NCBI GenBank assembly: GCA_964550025.1
Contig: CAZJYI010000120.1
Span: 1 to 36,727 of the forward strand
DNA length: 36,727 nt
Source of the DNA: CAZJYI01 sp964550025
GTDB lineage: Bacteria; Verrucomicrobiota; Kiritimatiellia; UBA8416; CAYOBW01
Direction: 5' to 3'
Shown here: one piece after another, positions 22,493 through 30,481 of the stretch
How the letters are laid out: every line of letters begins with the position of its first letter
Position numbering within the stretch: position 1 is the stretch's first letter
Notes under the pieces: model-generated
Told to the model about the DNA's origin: nothing
Seen by the model: the letters and a program-made list of their open reading frames with translations, nothing else
Databases searched by the model: none
Position numbers and translations under genes: made by a program

Positions 22493-24247
22493 ATGAGCGA
22501 CAAGCCACACGAGAAAGACACGCCGCAGCGATTGACGGACATGACGCAATGGCACGCGCTGCAACGTGCCTATGAGAGAACGCGCGATCTCCATCTCCGC
22601 GATCTTTTCGCCGCCGATCCCACGCGTGGTCAGAGGATGGCAGTGGACGCCGAAGACGTTGGCCTCTATCTCGACTACTCAAAGAACCGCATCACCGATG
22701 ATGTTCTCGAGAAGTTGATGGCGCTGGCTGAAGCCCGTGGCCTGAAGAAGAGAATCGATGCCATGTTCGCCGGTGACCGGATCAACAGAACCGAGGGGCG
22801 TTCCGTGCTCCATACCGCGCTGCGCAACCGCGCCGATGACGCGGTCAGGGCCGGCGACGAACCCGGCGACGTGATGACTGGTATAAACGAAGTGCTCGAC
22901 AGCATGGCGGAGTTTGCCGATCGCCTCCGTTCGAAGGAAGGCTGCAACGGGGCGACGGGGCTCCCGATCAAGAACGTGATCAACATCGGCATCGGCGGTT
23001 CGGACCTTGGTCCGGCCATGGCCTGCGAAGCGCTCAGGCCGTACATGCGCGAGCCGCTTCCCGAACGTGAGATCCAGGTACGGTTCGTGTCGAACGTCGA
23101 TGCGACCCACCTGGCGGAATGCACCCGGGACCTGAATAGGGAAGAAACGCTGTTCATCGTTGTGTCCAAGACCTTCACCACGCAGGAGACGATGGCCAAC
23201 GCCGAGAGTGCACTCGATTGGCTGCAGGAGGAAGGACCTCTCAAGGAGAAGTCGAAGGACGAAGTGGTCGGGAGCCACTTCGTTGCCGTCACGACCGCCG
23301 GCGGCATGGATGAGGCACAGAACAAGTTCGGCATCGCCGAAGACAACACCTTCGAGTTCTGGGATTGGGTTGGCGGCCGCTACTCGCTCTGTTCCGCGGT
23401 TGGGCTGGCGCTGATGATTGCCATCGGCCCGGACAACTTCACGAAGCTCCTCGAAGGATGCCACGCGATGGACCGGCATTTCGCAGGGACAACCGACTTG
23501 CGTAAAAACCTCCCCGTGGTTCTCGGGATGCTGGGCGTATGGTACAACAACTTCCATGGTTCCGAGACGCACGCCATCCTGCCCTATGACCAGTACATGC
23601 ATCGGTTTGCGGCACATCTGCAGCAGCTCGACATGGAGAGCAACGGCAAGTCCGTCACCAGGCTGAACGAGGTCGTCGACTACCAGACCGGTCCCATCAT
23701 CTGGGGCGAGCCGGGAACCAACGGCCAGCACGCGTTCTACCAGCTCATTCACCAGGGCACCAAGCTCATCCCGGCGGATTTCATCGGATTCTGCCGATCG
23801 CGCAATCCACGCGGTGACCACCACGACAAGCTCATGTCCAATTTCTTCGCCCAGACCGAAGCCCTCGCCTTCGGGAAGACGGGGAGGGAGGTGGTTGACG
23901 ATGCCAGGAAGGACGGAAAGGAACCGGAGTGGGTCGAGCATAAGATGTTCGAGGGGAACCGGCCGACCAATACAATCATGGCAGAGGAACTGGACCCCAG
24001 GACGCTGGGCGCGCTGACGGCGCTCTACGAGCACAAGGTCTTCGTGCAGGGCGTGATCTGGGACATCTTCTCCTTCGATCAATGGGGCGTGCAGCTCGGG
24101 AAGGTGCTGGCCGGCCGGATTCTGCCGGAGTTGCAGGCGGACGGCGATCCCGAGTTGGAACACGACAGCTCGACGAACGCCCTGATTCGCCGCTACCGCT
24201 CGCTGCGGCGTGAGGGGGACCAGGGTGCAGTGGGCAGGGAGCAGTGA
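22493..24247 (+). CDS. pgi: Glucose-6-phosphate isomerase
   Basis: A 584-residue cytoplasmic isomerase interconverting glucose 6-phosphate and fructose 6-phosphate. Visible family motifs include NIGIGGSDLGP, the phosphate-binding VVSKTFTTQET, FWDWVGGRYSLCSAVGL, the catalytic Glu region GSETHAILPYDQYM, GEPGTNGQHAFYQLIHQG with the catalytic His (about 405-422), and FDQWGVQLGK with the C-terminal Lys. The length suits the long (E. coli-like) type. CCAGGAGAAG lies ahead of the ATG. The last codons (GAVGREQ) come from an array of AGKGRGC heptamers that starts inside the gene at 24222, so the repeat has set the C-terminus. Confidence 0.96.
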   Translation: MSDKPHEKDTPQRLTDMTQWHALQRAYERTRDLHLRDLFAADPTRGQRMAVDAEDVGLYLDYSKNRITDDVLEKLMALAEARGLKKRIDAMFAGDRINRTEGRSVLHTALRNRADDAVRAGDEPGDVMTGINEVLDSMAEFADRLRSKEGCNGATGLPIKNVINIGIGGSDLGPAMACEALRPYMREPLPEREIQVRFVSNVDATHLAECTRDLNREETLFIVVSKTFTTQETMANAESALDWLQEEGPLKEKSKDEVVGSHFVAVTTAGGMDEAQNKFGIAEDNTFEFWDWVGGRYSLCSAVGLALMIAIGPDNFTKLLEGCHAMDRHFAGTTDLRKNLPVVLGMLGVWYNNFHGSETHAILPYDQYMHRFAAHLQQLDMESNGKSVTRLNEVVDYQTGPIIWGEPGTNGQHAFYQLIHQGTKLIPADFIGFCRSRNPRGDHHDKLMSNFFAQTEALAFGKTGREVVDDARKDGKEPEWVEHKMFEGNRPTNTIMAEELDPRTLGALTALYEHKVFVQGVIWDIFSFDQWGVQLGKVLAGRILPELQADGDPELEHDSSTNALIRRYRSLRREGDQGAVGREQ

Positions 24248-24277
24248 GCAGGGAGCAGTGGGCAGGGAGCGGTGCGT
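24222..24277 (+). repeat. Heptamer array AGKGRGC at the 3' end of pgi
   Basis: Eight consecutive 7-bp units: AGGGTGC, AGTGGGC, AGGGAGC, AGTGAGC, AGGGAGC, AGTGGGC, AGGGAGC, GGTGCGT. The two middle words alternate. The array straddles the pgi stop codon (24245-24247). It belongs with the 7-bp arrays of the secretion operon by period, not by sequence. Confidence 0.75.
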
Positions 24278-24285
24278 GGGGTGCG

Positions 24286-24370
24286 CCCTCACCGGCCTCG
24301 CCCTTGGGGGGCATGTCCCCACCGGCCTCACACTGAGGGGGGGGCACGTCCCCGCCGGCCTTGCTTGTCC
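24286..24370 (+). repeat. Direct repeat of about 32 bp, ~2.5 copies
   Basis: The block (C)CACCGGCCTC, a short variable part, a run of six to eight G, then CA(T/C)GTCCCC occurs at about 24288 and again at about 24319; a third partial copy starts with CCGCCGGCCTT at about 24350. Read as protein it gives runs like LTGLALGGHVP, which is why spurious frames appear here. It runs into the 45-bp interspersed element. Confidence 0.5.
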
Positions 24371-24412
24371 CGCCGTAGCGTCTCTCCGAAGGCGGATGCC
24401 GGCGGAGCGTGA
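24366..24412 (+). repeat. Interspersed ~45-bp element, copy 3
   Basis: Begins TGTCCCGCCGTAGC and ends GGCGGAGCGTGA, with the GAAGGCGGATGCCGG block between. Collinear with the copies at 276-317 (minus) and 631-676 (plus). CCGCC near the start can pair with GGCGG in the middle. Confidence 0.45.
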
Positions 24413-24541
24413 GATGGAATTGGTGGCGGGGGACGGTGGCTCTCTTGAGCCTGGGGCGAGCAAGTGGTGAGTGACGCACCCGCCTTGCTCCCGGCAGGCT
24501 CGGTTCCCGGCACGGATTGCCACCGTCAGGATCACTCATCT

Positions 24542-24722
24542 TGTTCACCACCGGCGCAAGGCCGGTGGGGTCGGGACGCCGCGCTGATCCTGTTCACCAC
24601 CGGCGCAAGGCCGGTGGGGTCGGGACGCCGCGCTGATCCTGTTCACCACCGGCGCAAGGCCGGTGGGGTCGGGACGCCGCGCTGATCCTGTTCACCACCG
24701 GCGCGAGGCCGGTGGGGTCGGG
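24542..24722 (+). repeat. 49-bp tandem repeat, ~3.7 copies, each with a hairpin
   Basis: Units at 24542-24590, 24591-24639 and 24640-24688 are identical over 49 bp; a fourth, 24689-24722, is partial and carries one base change (GCGAG for GCAAG in the loop). Each unit contains CCACCGGC-loop-GCCGGTGG, a perfect 8-bp stem. The identity of the copies shows recent amplification. There are no spacers, so it is not a CRISPR array. Confidence 0.9.
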
Positions 24723-24740
24723 GAAATGACCTGCGCTTCT

Positions 24741-24810
24741 TTGTCTTTACCTTCGTCTTTACCCTCGTCTTTCTCAGTGCAGACGACGGTAAAGACGAAG
24801 GCAAAGACAA
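24741..24810. terminator. Long hairpin, candidate bidirectional terminator
   Basis: Arms 24741-24770 and 24781-24810 pair at 28 of 30 positions around a 10-base loop. Each arm is itself built of 6-bp steps (TTGTCT, TTACCT, TCGTCT, TTACCC, TCGTCT). It ends 20 bases from the stop of the aminotransferase gene (minus strand) and lies downstream of pgi, so it could terminate both transcripts. No long T-run follows on either side. Confidence 0.55.
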
Positions 24811-24829
24811 GGGTCGGGGATGGCAGCGG

Positions 24830-26008
24830 CTACCCCAGCCGCTTTACGAAGCGGGCCATGCGCTCCATGGCCTCTTTGATCAGCTCGATGTCGGTGGCGT
24901 AGGCGCAGCGCAGGAACCCTTCTCCGGCGGGGCCGAACGCCGTGCCCGGCACGCAGGCGACGTCCTCTTCGTCCAGCAGGCGCAGCGAGAACTCCTGTGA
25001 GCTCAGGCCGTAGTCCCCGATATACGGGAAAGCATAGAACGCGCCCTGCGGCATGTGGCAGGGAATCCCCATCTCGTTCAGGTTGCTGCAAATGAGGTTG
25101 CGGCGTGCGCGGTAGGCGTCCCGCATTTCGGCGACATCCGCCTCACCTCGCTCCAGCGCCTCGATGGCGGCCTTCTGGGCCAGGATGGGCGCGCAGAGCA
25201 TCGTGTACTGGTGGATCTTCATCATGGCCTCGATCAGCTCCGCCGGCGCGCAGGCGTAGCCGAGGCGGTAGCCCGTCATGGCCCAGGCCTTCGAGAACCC
25301 GTGGAGGAAGATGGTCCGTTCGCGCATTCCCGGCATGGCGGCGATGCTGAGGCGCTCCGCTTCGTACGTCAGTTCCGAGTAAATCTCGTCCGACACGACC
25401 AGCAGGTCCCGTTCGCGGGCCAGCTCGGAGATGCCGGCGACATCCTCCTCCGTGAGGACCGCCCCGGTCGGGTTTGTCGGAAAGTTGAGGAGCAGTGCCC
25501 TGGTCTTGTCCGTGACGCTGGCCTCGAGCATGGGGCGCGTGAGGCGGAAATCGTCGTCCCGTCTCGTCCGGACGGCCACCGGCTTGCCGTGCGAGAAGGT
25601 CACCACCGGCCCGTACGAGACGTAACATGGCTCGTGATACAGCACCTCGTCCCCCGGTTCGATGATGGCGCGCATGGCGAGGTCGAGGCCTTCGCTGACG
25701 CCGACGGTGATCAGGATCTCGGTCTCGGGGTCGTACGTGACACCGAACTTGTCGGCCACGTAACGGGAGATGGCGCGCCTCAGTTCGATCAGCCCCAGGT
25801 TGGCCGTGTACGACGTAGCCCCGCGTTCCAGCGCGTACATCGATGCTTCGCGGATGTGCCAGGGCGTGACGAAATCCGGCTCGCCGATGCTGAGGCTGAT
25901 GATGTCGTGCCGCGTGCTGACGATTTCGAAGAAATCGCGAATGCCCGAGCGGGGAACGGCCTGCAGGTGCGACGCGACGCGGCTATGGGGAGACTTGTGG
26001 CCGGTCAT
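24830..26008 (-). CDS. Class I/II PLP-dependent aminotransferase
   Basis: A 392-residue fold-type I aminotransferase, cytoplasmic, probably acting on an aromatic or aliphatic amino acid and a 2-oxo acid. Family positions: Tyr/Asn region TSYTANLGL, NFPTNPTG (Asn179), SDEIYS (Asp207, Tyr210), the PLP lysine in HGFSKAWAMTGYRLGY (Lys240) and its Arg248, and a C-terminal Arg in FLRCAYAT. It overlaps the upstream Lrp/AsnC-like gene by 26 bases, so the regulator and enzyme form one transcript, as is common for amino-acid aminotransferases. Substrate choice cannot be made from sequence. Confidence 0.93.
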   Translation of the reverse strand: MTGHKSPHSRVASHLQAVPRSGIRDFFEIVSTRHDIISLSIGEPDFVTPWHIREASMYALERGATSYTANLGLIELRRAISRYVADKFGVTYDPETEILITVGVSEGLDLAMRAIIEPGDEVLYHEPCYVSYGPVVTFSHGKPVAVRTRRDDDFRLTRPMLEASVTDKTRALLLNFPTNPTGAVLTEEDVAGISELARERDLLVVSDEIYSELTYEAERLSIAAMPGMRERTIFLHGFSKAWAMTGYRLGYACAPAELIEAMMKIHQYTMLCAPILAQKAAIEALERGEADVAEMRDAYRARRNLICSNLNEMGIPCHMPQGAFYAFPYIGDYGLSSQEFSLRLLDEEDVACVPGTAFGPAGEGFLRCAYATDIELIKEAMERMARFVKRLG

Positions 26009-26462
26009 GGTCCTCCTCCGTCTCCATCAGGACACCCTGGTCCTTATACGTCTTGAGATTGAAATGCGTCGAGGTCGACAGCACGCCCTCGATGGTCGCC
26101 AGTCGTTCGTTCACGAAGCCCGCTACCTCGCGCAAGGTTCTGCCGGCGACAAAAACGAGCAGGTCGTAGGCCCCGGACATGAGGAACAGGGATTCCACCT
26201 GGGGGAATTTCGAGATCCGGCTGGCAACGCGGTCGTAGCCGCCGCCCCGTTCGGGGGTCATCTTGACCTCGATGACGGCCCGTACGCGTTCGAGGTCGAG
26301 CTGGTCTTCGTTGACGATCGCCTGGTATCCCCTTATGACGCCTTCTTTCTCGAAATCCAGGATGCGCTGCTTGACGTCCGCTTCGGTCGTTTCCAGCATC
26401 TTGGCGAGATTCGCCGGCGATTCGAGCGCGTTCTTCTTCAGGAGCTTCAGCAGTTCGTCCAT
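25983..26462 (-). CDS. Lrp/AsnC family regulator
   Basis: A 159-residue protein with an N-terminal winged helix-turn-helix (about 5-50: LLKKNALESPANLAKMLETTEADVKQRI, then EKEGVIRGYQAIV) and a C-terminal RAM/AsnC ligand domain (ALIEV-like strand VRAVIEVKM, SGAYDLLVFVAG, STSTHFNLKTYK). Such proteins form octamers that sense amino acids; here it probably controls itself and the overlapping aminotransferase gene. A large perfect inverted repeat (26475-26614) begins 13 bases upstream of its start. Confidence 0.9.
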   Translation of the reverse strand: MDELLKLLKKNALESPANLAKMLETTEADVKQRILDFEKEGVIRGYQAIVNEDQLDLERVRAVIEVKMTPERGGGYDRVASRISKFPQVESLFLMSGAYDLLVFVAGRTLREVAGFVNERLATIEGVLSTSTHFNLKTYKDQGVLMETEEDHDRPQVSP

Positions 26463-26474
26463 GGTTTCCTCCGG

Positions 26475-26614
26475 GGCGCATCTGCGATTCGGTGCGCAAA
26501 ACTGGTCTTTCCGCTCGGGACCGCCTCACGGCGGAACTACGAACGATGATGCACCCGTTTGTAGTGCGCTCGTAAGAGCGTCCCCCTCAACGCGCACCGA
26601 ATCGCAGATGCGCC
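26475..26614. repeat. Nested element: 23-bp perfect inverted repeat around two GTAG hairpins
   Basis: Outer arms 26475-26497 and 26592-26614 are perfect 23-bp inverted copies. Inside lie a minus-strand GTAG hairpin (26518-26540; stem CCGCC/GGCGG, loop GTGA) and a plus-strand one (26561-26583; GCGCTC, loop GTAA, GAGCGT), each ending TCC. The plus copy is nearly the same as 4677-4699, and the outer arm matches 4530-4552 at 18 of 23 positions, so the same composite element exists at 4.5 kb in a decayed form. It fills most of the 217-base gap between the divergent AsnC-like and TrmJ-like genes. Confidence 0.75.
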
Positions 26615-26679
26615 CTTTCCGCCACACACTGACAATCGACTGGCCTTATAGCAGTCGAGACGCTACAGTTCAAAGGTTT

Positions 26680-27474
26680 ATGACGGAAATACCTCTCGAC
26701 AACGTTCGCATCGTGCTGGTGGGACCGCTCTATGGCGGGAACGTGGGCTCAATATGCCGCGCGATGGCCAACATGGGCTTCTCCGATCTGGCCGTTGCCG
26801 CGCCGCGCCCGCTCAATGTGAACGAGGCGCACATGATGGCCTGCCACGCCGCGCACCTGTTCGACGAACGCGGCGAGTTCTCAACGCTGGCCGAGGCCGT
26901 TGCCGATTGCGGCATGGTCGTCGGGACGACGGCGCGGCTGGGGCTGTACCGGCAGCATTCGTCCACTCCCCGCGAGCTGGCGCCCGAGGTCCTGCGAACG
27001 GCCGCATCCGGCAAGACGGCCATCGTCTTCGGGCGGGAGGACAACGGTCTGACCAACGACGAGCTGGCCATCTGCACGCACGTGGTCAAAATCCCGACCA
27101 CGGAACGGTACGCGTCGTTGAACATCTCACAGGCCGCCATGGTCTGCCTCTACGAGATCTTCGTGGCCGTCAACACCTACGATCCGCCCGAGGAAAAATC
27201 GCCGCTTGCGCCGTCGGAGCTCCGCGAACGCATGTTCGGCATGTGGCGCGAGATGCTGCTCAAAGTCGGTTTCATGAAGGACGACAAGGCCGACCACATG
27301 ATGATGGGACTGAGGCGGGTGCTCTCGCGCGGCGCCCTGACCTGCGACGACGTGCACATCATGATGGGTGTGGCGCGGCAGGCCGACTGGGCGGCCTTTC
27401 GCCCGGCGGGATTGTCCCCCGAAACGGGAATTGATGCGGATGGCGGTAGTGCCGTAGAATGCGAGGATACGTGA
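26680..27474 (+). CDS. SpoU/TrmH-family RNA methyltransferase (TrmJ-like)
   Basis: A 264-residue SPOUT methyltransferase, expected to put a 2'-O-methyl group on tRNA (TrmJ acts at position 32) using SAM and a trefoil knot. Motif 1 is LYGGNVGSICRAMANMGF (Asn21, Arg27), motif 2 is IVFGREDNGL (Glu120), and motif 3 is IPTTERYASLNISQAA (about 138-153). The C-terminal extension is helical as in TrmJ dimers. The ATG at 26680 has AAAGG upstream and starts the domain; the open frame reaches back to 26263 through the intergenic element. The secretion operon begins 37 bases after its stop. Confidence 0.92.
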   Translation: MTEIPLDNVRIVLVGPLYGGNVGSICRAMANMGFSDLAVAAPRPLNVNEAHMMACHAAHLFDERGEFSTLAEAVADCGMVVGTTARLGLYRQHSSTPRELAPEVLRTAASGKTAIVFGREDNGLTNDELAICTHVVKIPTTERYASLNISQAAMVCLYEIFVAVNTYDPPEEKSPLAPSELRERMFGMWREMLLKVGFMKDDKADHMMMGLRRVLSRGALTCDDVHIMMGVARQADWAAFRPAGLSPETGIDADGGSAVECEDT

Positions 27475-27511
27475 CACAAGACGGACGGCGCCGTTCTAGA
27501 TCAGGGACAAC

Positions 27512-29215
27512 ATGGTAACAGTTTCCACATCGTATCTTTCGGGACTACTGAAGAAGACCGGTCTGTTTTCGGAAGGTCAGATTACCGACGTGATCGAGGC
27601 TGCGCGGAGCTCGGACACCAGCATCACGGATGTCGTGGTGCGCGACAGCTATGCCCCCGAGGACCAGTTCCTCGAGACGCTGGCCGGCGTGCTCAACATC
27701 CCGTTCATGCGTCTCGGAACCGAGGATATCGAGGATGCCGTGCTGGAACGGCTGCCGACCAAGGTCGTGTTCCAGTACAACGTCATTCCAGTGGCTTTCG
27801 AAGAGGGCGTCTTGACGGTTGCCTGCAATGACCCCGTCAACACGGGGTTGGTCGACACGCTGCGCCTTGCCGCCGGCACCCGCATTCGGTTTGCCCTGAG
27901 CACCTCGGGGGACATCGGCAAGGCGGCCAAGAAGTTCTACGGCGTCGGCGCCGACACGGTGGAACGGATGATGGAGGACGACCGTTTCGAGGTGTCGCCG
28001 GAGGAGGACCTGCGCAAGATCGACCTGAGCCAGCTCGACCAGGAAGCCTCCATCGTGAAGTTCGTGAACCAGATCATCTGGGAGGCCGTTCAGCAGGCCG
28101 CGACGGACATCCACCTGGAGCCGATGGAAGAGAAGCTGCGCATACGCTACCGCATCGACGGCGTCCTGCATCAGACCCCCGTGCCCATGCAGTTGCACCG
28201 TTTCCAGGCGGCGATCATCTCGCGTATCAAGGTCATGGCCAACCTGGACATTGCGGAGAAGCGCTTGCCTATGGACGGCCGTATCGGTCTGCGAATCGGC
28301 GGCGAGGATATCGACATCCGCGTGTCGACCATGCCGACCGTCTACGGCGAGAGCGTCAGCCTCCGTCTGCTGCAGCGCAGCGGCGATTTCGTCGGCCTGC
28401 AGGACCTCGGGCTCAACGACCGCGATTCCGGCGTGATTCAGAAGGTCATCCGGCGGCCCAACGGGATCATCCTCGTGACCGGGCCGACGGGTTCGGGGAA
28501 GTCGACCTCGCTGTACGCGTTTCTGCACGAGATCAACACGATGGACGTGCGCATCATGACGGCGGAAGACCCGATCGAATACGAGATGGCGGGTATCAAC
28601 CAGGTGCTGGTGCGCCCCGAGATCGGGCTCACTTTTGCCAAGTCGCTGCGGTCGTTCCTGCGCCAGGACCCGGACATCATCATGGTGGGGGAGGTCCGCG
28701 ATCTGGAGACCGCGGAGATTGCCATCCAGGCGTCACTCACGGGGCATCTCGTGTTCAGCACGCTGCACACCAACGACGCGGCCGGAGCTTTCACACGGCT
28801 GCTCGACATGGGGGTGGAGCCGTTCCTCGTGGCATCGGCCGTCGAGGCCGTGATTGCCCAGCGTCTCGTCAGGAGACTGTGCAAGGACTGCCGGGAGATC
28901 GTCAGCCCCGATCCCGCCTATTTGCGGAAGATCGGTTTTCCGCGTACGGAGGCGGACGGCTACGTCATCCACGGGCCTGAAGGTTGCGAGAAGTGCCGCA
29001 GCACCGGATTCCGTGGACGTATGGGCATCTTCGAGCTCCTCAACGTGACCGAGAACGTCGAGTCACTTGTTATCCAGCGCGCGTCCATGAACGACATCAA
29101 GCAGCAGTCCGTTTCCGAGGGCATGTGCACGCTGCGCGACGACGGCTGGTTGAAGGTCCTGGACGGGGTCACAACGGTCGAGGAAGTCCTTCGCGTCACG
29201 GAAGAGAACCAGTAG
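27512..29215 (+). CDS. gspE: Type II secretion / type IV pilus assembly ATPase
   Basis: A 567-residue hexameric secretion ATPase, cytoplasmic, that drives pseudopilus assembly. An N-terminal MshEN/T2SSE_N domain (about 10-145) is followed by the RecA-like domain: Walker A GPTGSGKS (324-331), Asp box with AEDPIEYE, Walker B DPDIIMVGE with Glu394, His box GHLVFSTLHTNDA, and the tetra-Cys zinc site (Cys457, Cys460, Cys492, Cys495) in CKDC and CEKC. It is the first gene of the operon; gspF starts 9 bases after its stop. Assignment as GspE rather than PilB rests on the K, L and M genes downstream. Confidence 0.95.
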   Translation: MVTVSTSYLSGLLKKTGLFSEGQITDVIEAARSSDTSITDVVVRDSYAPEDQFLETLAGVLNIPFMRLGTEDIEDAVLERLPTKVVFQYNVIPVAFEEGVLTVACNDPVNTGLVDTLRLAAGTRIRFALSTSGDIGKAAKKFYGVGADTVERMMEDDRFEVSPEEDLRKIDLSQLDQEASIVKFVNQIIWEAVQQAATDIHLEPMEEKLRIRYRIDGVLHQTPVPMQLHRFQAAIISRIKVMANLDIAEKRLPMDGRIGLRIGGEDIDIRVSTMPTVYGESVSLRLLQRSGDFVGLQDLGLNDRDSGVIQKVIRRPNGIILVTGPTGSGKSTSLYAFLHEINTMDVRIMTAEDPIEYEMAGINQVLVRPEIGLTFAKSLRSFLRQDPDIIMVGEVRDLETAEIAIQASLTGHLVFSTLHTNDAAGAFTRLLDMGVEPFLVASAVEAVIAQRLVRRLCKDCREIVSPDPAYLRKIGFPRTEADGYVIHGPEGCEKCRSTGFRGRMGIFELLNVTENVESLVIQRASMNDIKQQSVSEGMCTLRDDGWLKVLDGVTTVEEVLRVTEENQ

Positions 29216-29224
29216 GGATTCGGT

Positions 29225-30466
29225 ATGGCCATTTTCGTTTACTCGGCAAGGAGCAGGTCCGGCGAGAAAGTCGACGGTACGGTTGAAGCCAACGACCGGC
29301 GCGCGGCCATGGCGCAGGTTGAGCGGATGGGGTACATCCCCGTTTCCGTGACCGAGCGCGGGGCTGCCGGGCCCGCATCCGAAGGCGGGGCCGCGAGACC
29401 GCGTCTCCAACTGCGCAGGCGCGAGAGAATGGGCGGCAGGGAGTTGCTGACCTTCACGACCGAGCTCAGTGACCTGCTGGCCTCGGGCATGACGCTCGGG
29501 AACGCCCTCAACAGCCTCGCCAGTCGCCAGACCGGCCGCCCCAGTGATCGCATCATCGAGAAGCTGCGCGACGCCATTCTCCAGGGGACCAGCCTCTCCG
29601 ACGCTCTTGCGCAGCAGCCTGCGACCTTCACCCGTCTGTATGTCAGTATGATCCACGCCGGGGAAGCCAGCGGCGCTCTCGACGAAGTGCTGCGCCGGCT
29701 CGTGGCGCACTACGAGCGCATGCAGGACCTGAAAGAGAAGGTCGTCATGGCCCTGGTCTATCCCATGATCGTCATGGTAATGGGTGCGGCCACGCTGGTC
29801 TTCTGCATGATCTCCGTCATCCCCAAGTTCAAGTCGATATTCGACCAGATGAACGCCACGTTGCCGTTGCCCACGCGCATGCTGATCGGCATGAGCGACT
29901 GGATTGCGAAGTACGGCATCTTTCTGGCCATCGGGATTGCCATCGCATTCATCATGGCGAACCGGGCCGTCAAGACCTCGGAGCGGGCCTGCGCGGCCTG
30001 GCACGGATTCCTGCTCAAGACCCCGCTGATCCGCGGGGTCGTGGCCTCCGCCATCTACGCCAATTTCGCTCGTACCCTGGGGACGCTGCTGGCGAACGGT
30101 GTTCCGGTGCTGCAGGCGCTGGGCATCGTCGAGAAGACGGTGGGCAACGTTGTCATCGGCAAGGAGCTTCACAACGCGCGCGACCGCGTGACCGACGGCA
30201 CGACGATCTCCGGTCCGCTGGCGGCCGGAAAAGTCCTGCCCCGCATGATGATCGACATGCTGGCCATTGGCGAGCAGACGGGCGACATGACCGGGGCGCT
30301 GAGCCACATCGCGCGGCGCTATGAGAACGAGTTGAATCGGAACGTCAAGGTGTTCACCACGGCGCTGGAGCCGATCATGATCGTACTCGTGGCGATCATG
30401 GTGGGGTTTGTCGCCATCAGCATTCTGATGGCCGTCTTCAACCTGACGAACGGTCTGAACGTGTAG
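29225..30466 (+). CDS. gspF: Type II secretion inner-membrane platform protein
   Basis: A 413-residue GspF/PilC protein. Two cytoplasmic T2SSF helical-bundle domains (about 72-172 and 275-375) each precede a membrane segment; TM regions are at about 173-199, 226-246 and 385-408. Family motifs include LLTFTTELSDLLASGMTLGNAL and, in the repeat, NFARTLGTLLANGVPVLQAL and IGEQTGDMTGAL. It anchors the ATPase to the pseudopilus base. It follows gspE by 9 bases; an array of 7-bp repeats fills the gap to gspG. Confidence 0.95.
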   Translation: MAIFVYSARSRSGEKVDGTVEANDRRAAMAQVERMGYIPVSVTERGAAGPASEGGAARPRLQLRRRERMGGRELLTFTTELSDLLASGMTLGNALNSLASRQTGRPSDRIIEKLRDAILQGTSLSDALAQQPATFTRLYVSMIHAGEASGALDEVLRRLVAHYERMQDLKEKVVMALVYPMIVMVMGAATLVFCMISVIPKFKSIFDQMNATLPLPTRMLIGMSDWIAKYGIFLAIGIAIAFIMANRAVKTSERACAAWHGFLLKTPLIRGVVASAIYANFARTLGTLLANGVPVLQALGIVEKTVGNVVIGKELHNARDRVTDGTTISGPLAAGKVLPRMMIDMLAIGEQTGDMTGALSHIARRYENELNRNVKVFTTALEPIMIVLVAIMVGFVAISILMAVFNLTNGLNV

Positions 30467-30481
30467 AGCGTGTCGAGTGGC

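Larger units (their letters stand above)
24248..24829. other. Repeat-filled intergenic region between pgi and the aminotransferase gene
   Basis: 582 bases at a convergent gene junction with no credible protein frame. In order it holds the end of a heptamer array, a 2.5-copy direct repeat of about 32 bp, the third copy of the 45-bp interspersed element (24366-24412), a 49-bp tandem repeat of 3.7 copies, and a 30-bp-arm hairpin. It is the densest repeat region in the window. Confidence 0.7.

Noticed and set aside
24542..24722. Possible CRISPR array
   Set aside because: The 49-bp units are contiguous and identical with no unique spacers, and no cas gene is present.
24210..24902. Plus-strand frames after pgi
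   Set aside because: They translate the 32-bp and 49-bp repeats and stop in the antisense of the aminotransferase gene.
26629..26651. Promoter-like CTGACA and TTATAG ahead of the TrmJ-like gene
   Set aside because: The two boxes are only 11 bases apart, too close for a sigma-70 promoter.
26263..26679. N-terminal extension of the TrmJ-like protein
   Set aside because: It is antisense to the Lrp/AsnC-like gene and runs through the nested inverted element; the domain begins at 26680.
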